Shown: positions 25,607 to 33,675 of the stretch, piece by piece
How the letters are laid out: every line of letters starts with the position of its first letter
Numbering within the stretch: the first letter of the stretch is position 1
Assembly (NCBI RefSeq): GCF_024539815.1
Contig: NZ_JAHHIU010000094.1
Coordinates: 1-44,302 of the forward strand
Reading direction: 5' to 3'
Origin: Streptomyces hayashii
GTDB lineage: Bacteria; Actinomycetota; Actinomycetes; Streptomycetales; Streptomycetaceae
Length of the DNA stretch: 44,302 bases
The notes under the pieces: generated by a model
Database searches by the model: none
The model's input: the letters and a program-made list of their open reading frames with translations, nothing else
Told to the model about the DNA's origin: nothing
Position numbers and translations under genes: made by a program

Positions 25607-25640
25607 TCAGGCTGTGGAGAACCGTTTGTCCACAGCCTGA
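25607..25640. promoter_or_regulatory. Long inverted repeat with facing DnaA-box-like arms
   Basis: A perfect 12-bp inverted repeat (TCAGGCTGTGGA / TCCACAGCCTGA, 10-base spacer) lies in the bkdR-bkdA gap. The right arm contains TTGTCCACA (25626-25634), a perfect Streptomyces DnaA box. The left contains TTCTCCACA on the other strand (25613-25621), one mismatch. It may be a BkdR or DnaA binding site, or a terminator-like stem in the bkdA leader. Confidence 0.5.
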
Positions 25641-25668
25641 GGGGGCCTGTAGCCAAAATGTGCCGACG

Positions 25669-25682
25669 ACCGAACAATCGGT
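25669..25682. promoter_or_regulatory. PaaR-like operator, site 3 (bkdA promoter region)
   Basis: ACCGAACAATCGGT keeps both ACCG/CGGT arms of sites 1 and 2, with one change in the central CG. It lies 60 bases before the bkdA ATG, close to where a promoter should be. Confidence 0.6.
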
Positions 25683-25742
25683 AGGTGAGGCGGGTCACAG
25701 CCGACACGCCTCCCGTAGCCGCTTCCCCGAGGAGGTGCCGTC

Positions 25743-26876
25743 ATGACGGTCATGGAGCAGCGGGGCACATACCGGCCGACTCCGCCGCCGGCCTGGCAGC
25801 CCCGTACCGACCCCGCGCCGCTGCTGCCCGACGCGGAGCCGTACCGCGTCCTCGGCACCGACGCGGCCGCACAGGCCGACCCGGAGCTGTTGCGCCGGCT
25901 GTACGCCCAGCTGGTGCGCGGCCGCCGTTACAACGTCCAGGCGACCGCCCTCACCAAGCAGGGCAGACTCGCCGTCTACCCCTCCAGCACCGGCCAGGAG
26001 GCCTGCGAGGTCGCCGCCGCGCTGGTGCTGGAGGAGCGCGACTGGCTCTTCCCCAGCTACCGCGACACCCTCGCCGTCGTCGCACGCGGCGTGGACCCGG
26101 TCGAGGCCCTCACCCTGCTGCGCGGTGACTGGCACACCGGCTACGACCCCTACGAGCACCGGGTCGCGCCCCTGTGCACCCCGCTCGCCACACAGCTCCC
26201 GCACGCCGTGGGGCTCGCGCACGCCGCCCGCCTCAAGGGCGACGACGTGGTCGCGCTCGCCATGGTGGGCGACGGCGGCACCAGCGAGGGCGACTTCCAC
26301 GAGGCGCTGAACTTCGCCGCCGTGTGGCAGGCGCCGGTCGTCTTCCTCGTGCAGAACAACGGCTTCGCCATCTCCGTCCCGCTCGCCAAGCAGACCGCGG
26401 CGCCCTCGCTGGCCCACAAGGCCGTCGGGTACGGCATGCCGGGACGCCTGGTGGACGGCAACGACGCGGCCGCCGTGCACGAGGTGCTGGCCGACGCCGT
26501 GCGCCGGGCGCGGGAGGGCGGCGGTCCGACCCTCGTGGAGGCGGTCACCTACCGCATCGACGCCCACACCAACGCCGACGACGCCACCCGCTACCGCGGC
26601 GAGGCCGAGGTGCAGACCTGGCGTGAGCACGACCCGATCCAGCTGCTGGAGCGCGAGCTGACCGCGCGTGGGCTGCTCGACGAGGACGCCAGGCAGTCCG
26701 CGCGGGACGCCGCCGAGGCGATGGCCGCCGACCTGCGCGCCCGGATGAACCAGGACCCGGCCCTCGACCCGATGGAACTGTTCTCCCACGTGTACGCCGA
26801 GCCCACTCCGCAACTGCGTGAGCAGCAGGCGCTGCTGCGGGCCGAGATCGAGGCCGAGCAGGAAGGCGCGCACTGA
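25743..26876 (+). CDS. bkdA: Branched-chain 2-oxoacid dehydrogenase E1 alpha subunit
   Basis: A 377-residue thiamin diphosphate-dependent subunit that, with E1 beta, decarboxylates 2-oxoisovalerate and related acids. The ThDP motif is GDGGTSEGDFHEALN, starting at 176 and ending QNNGFAI (204-210). Other family marks are STGQEACEVAA and LFPSYRDT. It opens the bkdABC operon and overlaps bkdB by one base (TGATG). GAGGAGG ends 7 bases before the ATG. It belongs with the 370-380-residue E1 alpha group, distinct from the longer E1 alpha at 41725. Confidence 0.93.
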   Translation: MTVMEQRGTYRPTPPPAWQPRTDPAPLLPDAEPYRVLGTDAAAQADPELLRRLYAQLVRGRRYNVQATALTKQGRLAVYPSSTGQEACEVAAALVLEERDWLFPSYRDTLAVVARGVDPVEALTLLRGDWHTGYDPYEHRVAPLCTPLATQLPHAVGLAHAARLKGDDVVALAMVGDGGTSEGDFHEALNFAAVWQAPVVFLVQNNGFAISVPLAKQTAAPSLAHKAVGYGMPGRLVDGNDAAAVHEVLADAVRRAREGGGPTLVEAVTYRIDAHTNADDATRYRGEAEVQTWREHDPIQLLERELTARGLLDEDARQSARDAAEAMAADLRARMNQDPALDPMELFSHVYAEPTPQLREQQALLRAEIEAEQEGAH

Positions 26877-27880
26877 TGACGACTGTCGCCCTCAAGCCCG
26901 CCACCATGGCACAGGCCCTCACGCGGGGGCTGCGCGACGCCATGGCCGCCGACCCGTCCGTGCATGTCCTCGGCGAGGACGTGGGCGCCCTGGGCGGCGT
27001 CTTCCGGGTCACGGACGGGCTGGCGAAGGAGTTCGGGGAGGACCGCTGCACGGACACCCCGCTCGCCGAGGCCGGCATTCTCGGCACCGCCGTGGGCATG
27101 GCCATGTACGGTCTGCGGCCGGTCGTGGAGATGCAGTTCGACGCGTTCGCCTACCCGGCGTTCGAGCAGCTCATCAGCCATGTCGCCCGGATGCGCAACC
27201 GCACCCGCGGCCGGATGCCCCTGCCCATCACGGTCCGCGTGCCCTACGGCGGCGGCATCGGCGGCGTCGAGCACCACAGCGACTCCTCCGAGGCGTACTA
27301 CATGGCGACCCCGGGCCTGCACGTCGTCACGCCCGCCACGGTCGCCGACGCCTACGGTCTGCTGCGCGCCTCCATCGCCTCCGACGATCCGGTCGTCTTC
27401 CTCGAACCCAAGCGTCTGTACTGGTCCAAGGACGCCTGGAACCCGGAGGCGCCGGCGGACGTGGAGCCGATCGGGCGTGCGGTCGTGCGGCGTCCGGGCC
27501 GCAGCGCCACACTGATCACGTACGGGCCGTCGGTTCCGGTCTGCCTCGAAGCCGCCGAGGCGGCGCGCGCCGAGGGCTGGGACCTGGAGGTCGTCGACCT
27601 GCGCTCGTTGGTGCCCTTCGACGACGAGACGGTCGCCGCGTCGGTACGTCGTACCGGCCGCGCGGTCGTCGTCCACGAGTCGGGCTCCTACGGCGGACCG
27701 GGCGGCGAGATCGCTGCCCGCGTCACCGAGCGCTGCTTCCACCACCTGGAGGCGCCGGTGCTGCGCGTGGCCGGGTTCGACCTGCCCTATCCGCCGCCGA
27801 TGCTGGAGCGCCACCACCTGCCCGGCGTCGACCGCATCCTCGACGCCGTGGCGCGGCTGCAGTGGGAGGCCGGGAACTGA
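26876..27880 (+). CDS. bkdB: Branched-chain 2-oxoacid dehydrogenase E1 beta subunit
   Basis: A 334-residue transketolase-like subunit that completes the ThDP site. Motifs include LGEDVGALGGVFRVTDGL, DTPLAEAGILGTAVGMA, PYGGGIGGVEHHSDSSEAYY and FLEPKRLYW. The C-terminal transketolase domain begins near residue 200 (ATLITYGPSV). Length and order match bkdB of streptomycetes. It overlaps both neighbours by one base, so the three subunits are translated together. Confidence 0.94.
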   Translation: MTTVALKPATMAQALTRGLRDAMAADPSVHVLGEDVGALGGVFRVTDGLAKEFGEDRCTDTPLAEAGILGTAVGMAMYGLRPVVEMQFDAFAYPAFEQLISHVARMRNRTRGRMPLPITVRVPYGGGIGGVEHHSDSSEAYYMATPGLHVVTPATVADAYGLLRASIASDDPVVFLEPKRLYWSKDAWNPEAPADVEPIGRAVVRRPGRSATLITYGPSVPVCLEAAEAARAEGWDLEVVDLRSLVPFDDETVAASVRRTGRAVVVHESGSYGGPGGEIAARVTERCFHHLEAPVLRVAGFDLPYPPPMLERHHLPGVDRILDAVARLQWEAGN

Positions 27881-29229
27881 TGGCACAGGTACTGGAGTTC
27901 AAGCTCCCCGACCTCGGCGAGGGGCTCACCGAGGCGGAGATCGTCCGCTGGCTGGTCCAGGTCGGCGACGTCGTGGCCGTCGACCAGCCGGTCGTCGAGG
28001 TCGAGACGGCCAAGGCGATGGTCGAGGTGCCCTGCCCGTACGGCGGTGTGGTGACCGCCCGTTTCGGCGAGGAGGGCACGGAACTGCCCGTCGGCGCGCC
28101 GCTGATCACGGTCGCGGTCGGCGCGCCGGCCTCCGACGCCCTGGCCGAGGCCGTGGCCGGCACGGAGGGCTCGGGCAACGTGCTCGTCGGGTACGGCACT
28201 TCGGAGGCGCCCGCGCGCAGGCGGCGGGTCCGCTCCACGCGGCCCGAACCCGCCGCCGCCGTCACGGTCGACGGCGCGGCCCCGATGGTCCCGCTGACCC
28301 CGGCGGTCCCGGCCTCTTCGGCGGTCCCGGCCGAGGCGCGCGGCGGGCCCGTCCCCGTGATCTCCCCGCTGGTGCGCAGGCTCGCCCGGGAGAACGGACT
28401 GGATCTGCGGGAGATCACGGGTTCCGGGCCCGAGGGGCTGATCCTGCGGGCGGACGTGGAGAACGCGCTGCGGGGCGCCGTGCCGCGAGAAGAGACGGCG
28501 CAGGCGGCCCCGCAGCCGGCCGTGCCCTCCGCCCTCACCGGTGGCCGTCGCGTCCCGCTCAAGGGCGTCCGGGGCGCCGTCGCCGACAAGCTCTCCCGCA
28601 GCCGGCGCGAGATCCCCGACGCGACCTGCTGGGTGGACGCCGACGCGACCGAGCTGATGCGCGCCCGGACCGCCATGAACGCGGCAGGCGGGCCGAAGAT
28701 CTCCCTCCTCGCGCTGCTCGCCCGCATCTGCACCGCGGCACTGGCCCGTTTCCCGGAACTCAACTCCACCGTCGACCAGGCCGCCCGTGAGATCGTCCAG
28801 TTCGACCAGGTCCACCTCGGCTTCGCCGCACAGACCGAACGGGGCCTCGTCGTGCCCGTGGTCCGTGACGCGCACGCGCGGGACGCCGAGGGGCTCACCG
28901 CGGAGTTCGCCCGGCTCACCGAGGCCGGCCGCCAAGGACGCCTCACCCCCGCGGAGCTGACCGGCGGCACGTTCACGCTGAACAACTACGGAGTGTTCGG
29001 CGTCGACGGCTCCACGCCGATCATCAACCACCCCGAGGCGGCCATGCTCGGCGTCGGGCGCATCGTCCCCAGGGCGTGGGTGCACGAGGGCGAGCTGGCG
29101 GTGCGCCAGGTCGTCCAGCTCTCGCTCACCTTCGATCACCGGGTGTGCGACGGCGGCACGGCGGGCGGCTTCCTGCGCCATGTCGCGGACTGCGTGGAGC
29201 AGCCGGCGGTGCTGTTGCGCACCCTGTGA
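27880..29229 (+). CDS. bkdC: Branched-chain 2-oxoacid dehydrogenase E2 (dihydrolipoyl acyltransferase)
   Basis: A 449-residue acyltransferase that moves the branched acyl group from lipoate to CoA. It has one lipoyl domain (1-77) with lipoyl Lys45 in VETAKAMVEV. Next come an Ala/Pro linker and a peripheral-subunit-binding domain (about 162-200, SPLVRRLARENGLDL). The catalytic domain (about 220-449) has the active-site His420 and Asp424 in FDHRVCDGGTAGGF. There is no E3 gene nearby, so the complex must borrow lipoamide dehydrogenase from elsewhere. The ATG overlaps the bkdB stop. A strong palindrome follows the stop. Confidence 0.94.
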   Translation: MAQVLEFKLPDLGEGLTEAEIVRWLVQVGDVVAVDQPVVEVETAKAMVEVPCPYGGVVTARFGEEGTELPVGAPLITVAVGAPASDALAEAVAGTEGSGNVLVGYGTSEAPARRRRVRSTRPEPAAAVTVDGAAPMVPLTPAVPASSAVPAEARGGPVPVISPLVRRLARENGLDLREITGSGPEGLILRADVENALRGAVPREETAQAAPQPAVPSALTGGRRVPLKGVRGAVADKLSRSRREIPDATCWVDADATELMRARTAMNAAGGPKISLLALLARICTAALARFPELNSTVDQAAREIVQFDQVHLGFAAQTERGLVVPVVRDAHARDAEGLTAEFARLTEAGRQGRLTPAELTGGTFTLNNYGVFGVDGSTPIINHPEAAMLGVGRIVPRAWVHEGELAVRQVVQLSLTFDHRVCDGGTAGGFLRHVADCVEQPAVLLRTL

Positions 29230-29230
29230 C

Positions 29231-29254
29231 CGCGGGCGCGTCGACGCGCCCGCG
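29231..29254. terminator. Terminator of the bkdABC operon
   Basis: A perfect 24-bp palindrome, able to fold as a 10-bp stem with loop TCGA, begins two bases after the bkdC stop and is followed by CGTTCTTCG. Confidence 0.78.
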
Positions 29255-29311
29255 CGTTCTTCGTGGTCCCGAGAGGCCCGCATCGCCGGGATCGGCCCCC
29301 ATACTCGGGGG

Positions 29312-30226
29312 GTGACCTCGAACGAGCCCGCCGCCCACGACGCCGTCGTGCTCGCCGGCGGCGGCGCCCGTCGGCTCGGCGGGGCCGACAAACCGGGCGT
29401 GCGGGTGGGCGGGCGCGCGCTGCTGGACCGGGTCCTCGGCGCCTGCGCCGGCGCCCGTGCCACCGTCGTCGTCGCGGACCCCCGCCCCACCGCCCGGCCC
29501 GTGCGCTGGGCGCGCGAGGACCCGCCCGGCGCGGGGCCCGTCGCCGCACTCGACGCCGGGCTGCGCCCGGTCACGGCGGACGACGTCCTCGTGCTCTCCG
29601 CCGATCTGCCCTTCCTCGCCCCGGACACCGTGCGGCGGCTGCTGACCGCCCTGCGCTCCGGCGGAGCCGAGGGCGTGCTGCTCACCGACGCGGACGGCCG
29701 CGATCAGCCGCTCGTCGCCGCGTACCGCACGGCGGCGCTGCGCCGCGAACTGGCGGTGCTCGCCGCCGCACACGGGGGCCTCGCCGGGCTGCCCCTGCGC
29801 CGGCTGACCGCCGGACTCGACCTCGCCCGCGTCCCCGACCCGGTCGGGTCGTTCGACTGCGACACCTGGGACGACATCGCCACTGCCAGGGCCCGTATCA
29901 GGGAGCATGACCACGTGTTGGACGAATGGATTTCCGCAGTCAAGGACGAACTGGGCGTCGACCTCGACGTCGACACCGGCGTCCTCCTCGACCTCGCCCG
30001 CGACGCCGCCCACGGTGTGGCCCGGCCGGCGGCCCCTCTGACCACCTTCCTGGCCGGTTACGCGGCCGCGCAGGCCGGGGGCGGCCCCGAAGCGGTCGCC
30101 GAGGCCGCCCGCAAGGCCGCCGCGCTGGCGGTGCGCTGGGCAGAGGAGGGCGAGCAGGAGGCCGACGGGGAAGCCGGCCAGGACAGGGCCGCCGGGACCG
30201 GCGGTCCGGGACCGGACGCCGGATGA
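29312..30226 (+). CDS. mobA: MobA-like molybdenum cofactor nucleotidyltransferase fused to DUF6457
   Basis: A 304-residue two-domain protein. Residues 1-195 form a MobA-type nucleotidyltransferase, which would attach GMP (or CMP) to molybdopterin. The signature is VVLAGGGARRLGGADKPGV, with LVLSADLPFL for the metal-binding Asp and DQPLVAAYR. Residues about 200-275 match DUF6457 (LDEWISAVKDELGVDLDVDT), a small helical domain of unknown role. The GTG start is just after GGGGGG. The stop overlaps the moeA ATG (ATGA), which supports a molybdenum cofactor role. Confidence 0.87.
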   Translation: MTSNEPAAHDAVVLAGGGARRLGGADKPGVRVGGRALLDRVLGACAGARATVVVADPRPTARPVRWAREDPPGAGPVAALDAGLRPVTADDVLVLSADLPFLAPDTVRRLLTALRSGGAEGVLLTDADGRDQPLVAAYRTAALRRELAVLAAAHGGLAGLPLRRLTAGLDLARVPDPVGSFDCDTWDDIATARARIREHDHVLDEWISAVKDELGVDLDVDTGVLLDLARDAAHGVARPAAPLTTFLAGYAAAQAGGGPEAVAEAARKAAALAVRWAEEGEQEADGEAGQDRAAGTGGPGPDAG

Positions 30227-31617
30227 CCCCGCACGGCGCCCGGCAGGGCCTCGACGCCGAGGACCTCGACGTCGAGGAGGCGCTCGCCCTGGTGAAGGAC
30301 GGCAACGGCTCAAGCCGCCCGACCGGCGGCCCCCGCCCCGAGCAGCGCGAGCCCGACGGCTCGTCGTCGGCCCGGGCCGCGGACGCGGGTCGCCCGGCCG
30401 CCACGGAGCATCGCCACCGCGCCACCGCCTGGCCGGAGGCCCGGACGATCGCCGCCCGCGCCGCCCGGTCGGGCACCCGTCCCGCTCCGGTCTCCGTCGG
30501 CATCGGCGACGCCCTCGGTCTGGTTCTGGCCGGTCCGCTGACCGCGCTCACCGACCTGCCCTCGTTCGACACGTCGGCGATGGACGGATGGGCGGTCGCG
30601 GGTCCCGGGCCCTGGCACGTACGGCAGGAGGGCGTGCTCGCCGGAGGCTCCGCGCCCGCTCCCCTCGCCGACGGGGAGGCCGTCCGGATCGCCACCGGAG
30701 CCCGGATCCCCCTGGACACCACCGCGGTGCTGCGCAGCGAGCACGGCCTCACCGATGACAACGGCCGACTGCATCCGACCCGCGAGATGCAACACGGCCA
30801 GGACATCCGCCCGCGCGGCCAGGAGTGCCGTTCCGGCGACCAGCTGCTGCTCGCCGGTGCGGTGGTGACCCCGGCCGTGCTCGGTCTCGCCGCCGCCGCC
30901 GGGTACGACACGGTGACCGTCGTGCCCCGGCCCCGGGTCGAGGTGCTGGTCCTCGGCGACGAACTGCTCACCGAGGGCCGCCCGCACGACGGCCTCATCC
31001 GGGACGCACTCGGTCCGATGCTGCCGCCGTGGCTGCGGGCCCTGGGCGCCGAGGTCATCGCCGTACGCAGGCTCCGTGACGACGCGAAAGCCCTGCACAG
31101 GGCCGTCACCTCGTCCGGCGCGGATCTGATCGTCACCACGGGGGGCACGGCCTCGGGGCCTGTCGACCATGTGCACCCCACCCTGCGCCGGATCGACGCC
31201 GAGCTCCTCGTCGACGGCGTCAAGGTGCGTCCCGGGCACCCGATGCTGCTGGCGCGCGTGAAGGAGGGCCAGCACCTCGTCGGTCTGCCCGGGAACCCTC
31301 TCGCGGCCGTCTCCGGCCTGCTAGCGCTCGCCGAGCCACTGCTGCGCGGCCTCGCCGCCCGCGGAGCTCCCGAGTCGTACACGCTGCCCTTGCGGGAGGC
31401 TGTGCACGGGCACCCGCACGACACCCGGCTCATCCCGGTGGTCCTGCGGGGCGACCACGCCGTGCCGCTGCACTACAACGGTCCGGCCATGCTGCGCGGC
31501 ATCGCGGCGGCAGACGCCCTCGCCGTCGTACCGCCGGGCGGGGCGCGGGCAGGTCAGGAGGCGGAGGTGCTGGACCTGCCCTGGGCGACGGCCGGGATCG
31601 GCGCGTGTTTCACGTGA
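30223..31617 (+). CDS. moeA: Molybdopterin molybdenumtransferase MoeA
   Basis: A 464-residue enzyme that inserts molybdate into adenylated molybdopterin. Motifs: PSFDTSAMDGWAV near the start of domain I, ATGARIPLDTTAV, GDELLTEGRPHDG, TTGGTASGPVDHV and LVGLPGNPLAAVSGL. A disordered extension of about 60 residues precedes the core. It is coupled to mobA by a 4-base overlap; no other cofactor genes (moaA, moaC, moaE) are in view. The last three codons and the stop (TGA at 31615-31617) lie inside the first of three parS copies, so the C-terminal residues CFT are set by that site. Confidence 0.93.
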   Translation: MTPHGARQGLDAEDLDVEEALALVKDGNGSSRPTGGPRPEQREPDGSSSARAADAGRPAATEHRHRATAWPEARTIAARAARSGTRPAPVSVGIGDALGLVLAGPLTALTDLPSFDTSAMDGWAVAGPGPWHVRQEGVLAGGSAPAPLADGEAVRIATGARIPLDTTAVLRSEHGLTDDNGRLHPTREMQHGQDIRPRGQECRSGDQLLLAGAVVTPAVLGLAAAAGYDTVTVVPRPRVEVLVLGDELLTEGRPHDGLIRDALGPMLPPWLRALGAEVIAVRRLRDDAKALHRAVTSSGADLIVTTGGTASGPVDHVHPTLRRIDAELLVDGVKVRPGHPMLLARVKEGQHLVGLPGNPLAAVSGLLALAEPLLRGLAARGAPESYTLPLREAVHGHPHDTRLIPVVLRGDHAVPLHYNGPAMLRGIAAADALAVVPPGGARAGQEAEVLDLPWATAGIGACFT

Positions 31618-31666
31618 AACACGCACGCTGTTTCACGTGAAACTCCGTCGTTGTTTCACGTGAAAC
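31607..31666. other. Triple parS cluster (ParB binding)
   Basis: Three identical perfect palindromes GTTTCACGTGAAAC lie at 31607-31620, 31630-31643 and 31653-31666, exactly 23 bases apart start to start. They match Streptomyces parS. The first contains the moeA stop; the third ends four bases before the stop of the convergent channel gene. No other terminator is visible between these two genes. Confidence 0.95.
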
Positions 31667-31670
31667 GCCG

Positions 31671-32786
31671 TCAGGCCTGATCGGGAGCCGGAACGGCTCG
31701 ACTGACCGCGATCACCCGGTCCCCTTGCTGCAAATGGGTCAGCCGGGGATCGGTGTAGTCGAGCATCTCCTTGCCCCGGACTACGGCCACGACGAGATCC
31801 GCGCAGGCGCGGGGATCCTTGCCCGCTTCCGCCTTGGTGATCGGGCGCTCGACGAGGTCCAGGCCGCTGCCGATGGTCATCAGGTCCTCCAGCGTCCTGG
31901 CGACCGTCGGGCTGACCATCGACACACCGAGCAACCGTCCGGCGGAGCTGGAACTGGTGATCACGGTGTCCGCGCCGCTCTGCTTGAGCAGCGGCACGTT
32001 CTCGTCCTCCCGGGCGGCGACCACGATCGTGGCGCGCCGGTTCAGCTGGCGGGCGGTGAGGGTGACCAGGGCGGCCGTTTCGTCGAGCTGGGGCGAGACG
32101 ATCACTCGGGAGGCGTTCTGCACCTCGGCCTTGACGAGCGTCTCGGAGCGGGTGGCGTCCCCGGTCACCGAGACCAGCCCGTCGTCTCCGGCGACGAGCG
32201 AAGCCTTGCGCTGGGCGTCCACGACGACGATGCGGTCCTTGGGGATGCCCTGCCCCACGAGGGTCTCCACGGCGTGGCGGCCCTTGGTGCCGTATCCGAC
32301 GACCACGATGTGTCCGCTGATGCGGGCGCGCCAGCGGTGGATGCGGACCTGCTGGCGTGTGCGCTCGGTGAGCACCTCCAGGGTGGTGCCGACCAGGATG
32401 ATCAGAAACAGCACGCGCAGGGGTGTGATGACCAGGATGTTGACGAGCCGGGCCGTGTCGCTGACCGGGGTGATGTCGCCGTAACCGGTGGTGGAGAGGG
32501 TGACGGTCGCGTAGTAGGCCGCGTCCAGCAGGCCGACGGAGCCGTCCGAGTTGTCGTTGTAGCCGTCGTGGTCGGCGTAGACGATCAGCGCGGTGACGGC
32601 CAGCACCAGCAGTCCCAGGGCCAGTCGCCGCAGCACCTGTTGGAGCGGGGGCACACCGACGCGCACGGGCATCGTGATGGAACGCCCCGCCTCGGCGTCG
32701 TCGCGGGCTTCGGTGCGTGAGCGGTACCAGAGGGACCTGAACAGTGAGAGCCTGGCCGGGCCGGGCTGTCGTTCGTGGTCCTTCAT
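31671..32786 (-). CDS. Two-TM potassium channel with cytoplasmic RCK (TrkA-N) domain
   Basis: A 371-residue single-pore-loop channel subunit. It has membrane helix 1 (LGLLVLAVTALIVYA), a pore with the selectivity filter STTGYGD, and membrane helix 2 (LVITPLRVLFLIILVG). A Rossmann RCK domain starts HIVVVGYGTKGRHAVETL and is followed by a C-lobe (LVERPITKAEAGKD). RCK domains gate the channel with nucleotide or Ca2+. I chose ATG 32786 (MKDHERQ), which follows CAGGGGG by 6 bases; an in-frame ATG at 32855 would add 23 residues. It is divergent from, and paralogous to, the RCK gene at 32909. Confidence 0.88.
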   Translation of the reverse strand: MKDHERQPGPARLSLFRSLWYRSRTEARDDAEAGRSITMPVRVGVPPLQQVLRRLALGLLVLAVTALIVYADHDGYNDNSDGSVGLLDAAYYATVTLSTTGYGDITPVSDTARLVNILVITPLRVLFLIILVGTTLEVLTERTRQQVRIHRWRARISGHIVVVGYGTKGRHAVETLVGQGIPKDRIVVVDAQRKASLVAGDDGLVSVTGDATRSETLVKAEVQNASRVIVSPQLDETAALVTLTARQLNRRATIVVAAREDENVPLLKQSGADTVITSSSSAGRLLGVSMVSPTVARTLEDLMTIGSGLDLVERPITKAEAGKDPRACADLVVAVVRGKEMLDYTDPRLTHLQQGDRVIAVSRAVPAPDQA

Positions 32787-32908
32787 CGTGTGCCCCCTGC
32801 TGACGGTGATCCGGTCGGTGGGCACCATGGTTCCCGGCGGGTTCGCGCCCGTCATGAATCAACACGTGTCCGTGGCCCCCCAGACGCTCATGATCCCCGG
32901 AGGTCCCC

Positions 32909-33607
32909 TTGCGTGACCACACTGTCGTCGTCGGCTTCGGCACGAAGGGCCGGTCCGCGATCCGGACGGCCTGCACGGCGGGTCTGCGCAAGGAGCAGGT
33001 CGTGGTGATCGACCCGAGTGCGAAGGCGGTCGACGCGGCGAAGGCCGAGGGCTACGAGGGTGTGGTCGGGGACGCGACGCGCAGCGACGTGCTGCGGCGG
33101 GCCGAGGTGCAGCGGGCGGGGCGGATCGTCATCGCCACCCAGCGCGACGACACGGCCGTCCTGGTCGCACTCACCGCCCGCCAGCTCAACCCGGGGGCGA
33201 AGATCGTGGCGGCGGTCCGCGAGGAGGAGAACGCACCGCTGCTGAAGCAGTCGGGCGCCGACGAGGTCATCACCAGCGCCGGGGCGGCCGGACGGTTGCT
33301 GGGCCTGTCCGTGCTGAGCCCGGCGGCGGGCCGGGTCATGGAGGACCTCATCCAGCAGGGCGACGGGCTCGATCTGGTCGAGCGTCCGGTCACCAAGGCC
33401 GAGGCGGGCCGCGGTCCGCGCGAGACGGCCGACCTGGTGGTCAGCGTCGTGCGCGGACATCGCGTCCTGGCCTACGACGATCCCGCGATCGGGGTGCTGC
33501 AGCCCACGGACCGGCTGGTCTCGATCGTGCGGGTGGGGCCGGACAGGGCGCACGCCAACCTGGGCGGTCCGGGGATGCCCGGGGTGCCGCCGCTGCCGCC
33601 CGCCTGA
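32909..33607 (+). CDS. Stand-alone RCK/TrkA-N NAD-binding protein
   Basis: A 232-residue cytoplasmic protein equal to the RCK part of the neighbouring channel without a pore. Shared strings include VVVGFGTKGR/VVVGYGTKGR, LTARQLN, PLLKQSGAD and LDLVERPVTKAEAG. The start is TTG with CCGGAGGT upstream; there is no ATG or GTG in frame there. It is divergent from the channel gene with 122 bases between the starts. It probably forms hetero-oligomers with the channel's RCK domain, or regulates another K+ transporter. The last 20 residues are Gly/Pro-rich. Confidence 0.86.
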   Translation: MRDHTVVVGFGTKGRSAIRTACTAGLRKEQVVVIDPSAKAVDAAKAEGYEGVVGDATRSDVLRRAEVQRAGRIVIATQRDDTAVLVALTARQLNPGAKIVAAVREEENAPLLKQSGADEVITSAGAAGRLLGLSVLSPAAGRVMEDLIQQGDGLDLVERPVTKAEAGRGPRETADLVVSVVRGHRVLAYDDPAIGVLQPTDRLVSIVRVGPDRAHANLGGPGMPGVPPLPPA

Positions 33608-33662
33608 ACTCTGCGACGACCGCCCGTCGTTACGCCGCGGTCCTCCGGCCCGGGGCGAGGAG

Positions 33663-33668
33663 TAGCGT
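33663..33668 (+). promoter_or_regulatory. -10 hexamer TAGCGT of a likely leaderless promoter
   Basis: TAGCGT ends 7 bases before the ATG of the quinone oxidoreductase gene and no Shine-Dalgarno sequence lies between, matching the leaderless pattern seen at 11483. Confidence 0.5.
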
Positions 33669-33675
33669 CGTCCTC

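Noticed and set aside
31607..31666. Short CRISPR or transposon-end repeats
   Set aside because: The repeats are identical to parS, with 9-base gaps that are too short for spacers, and no transposase is nearby.
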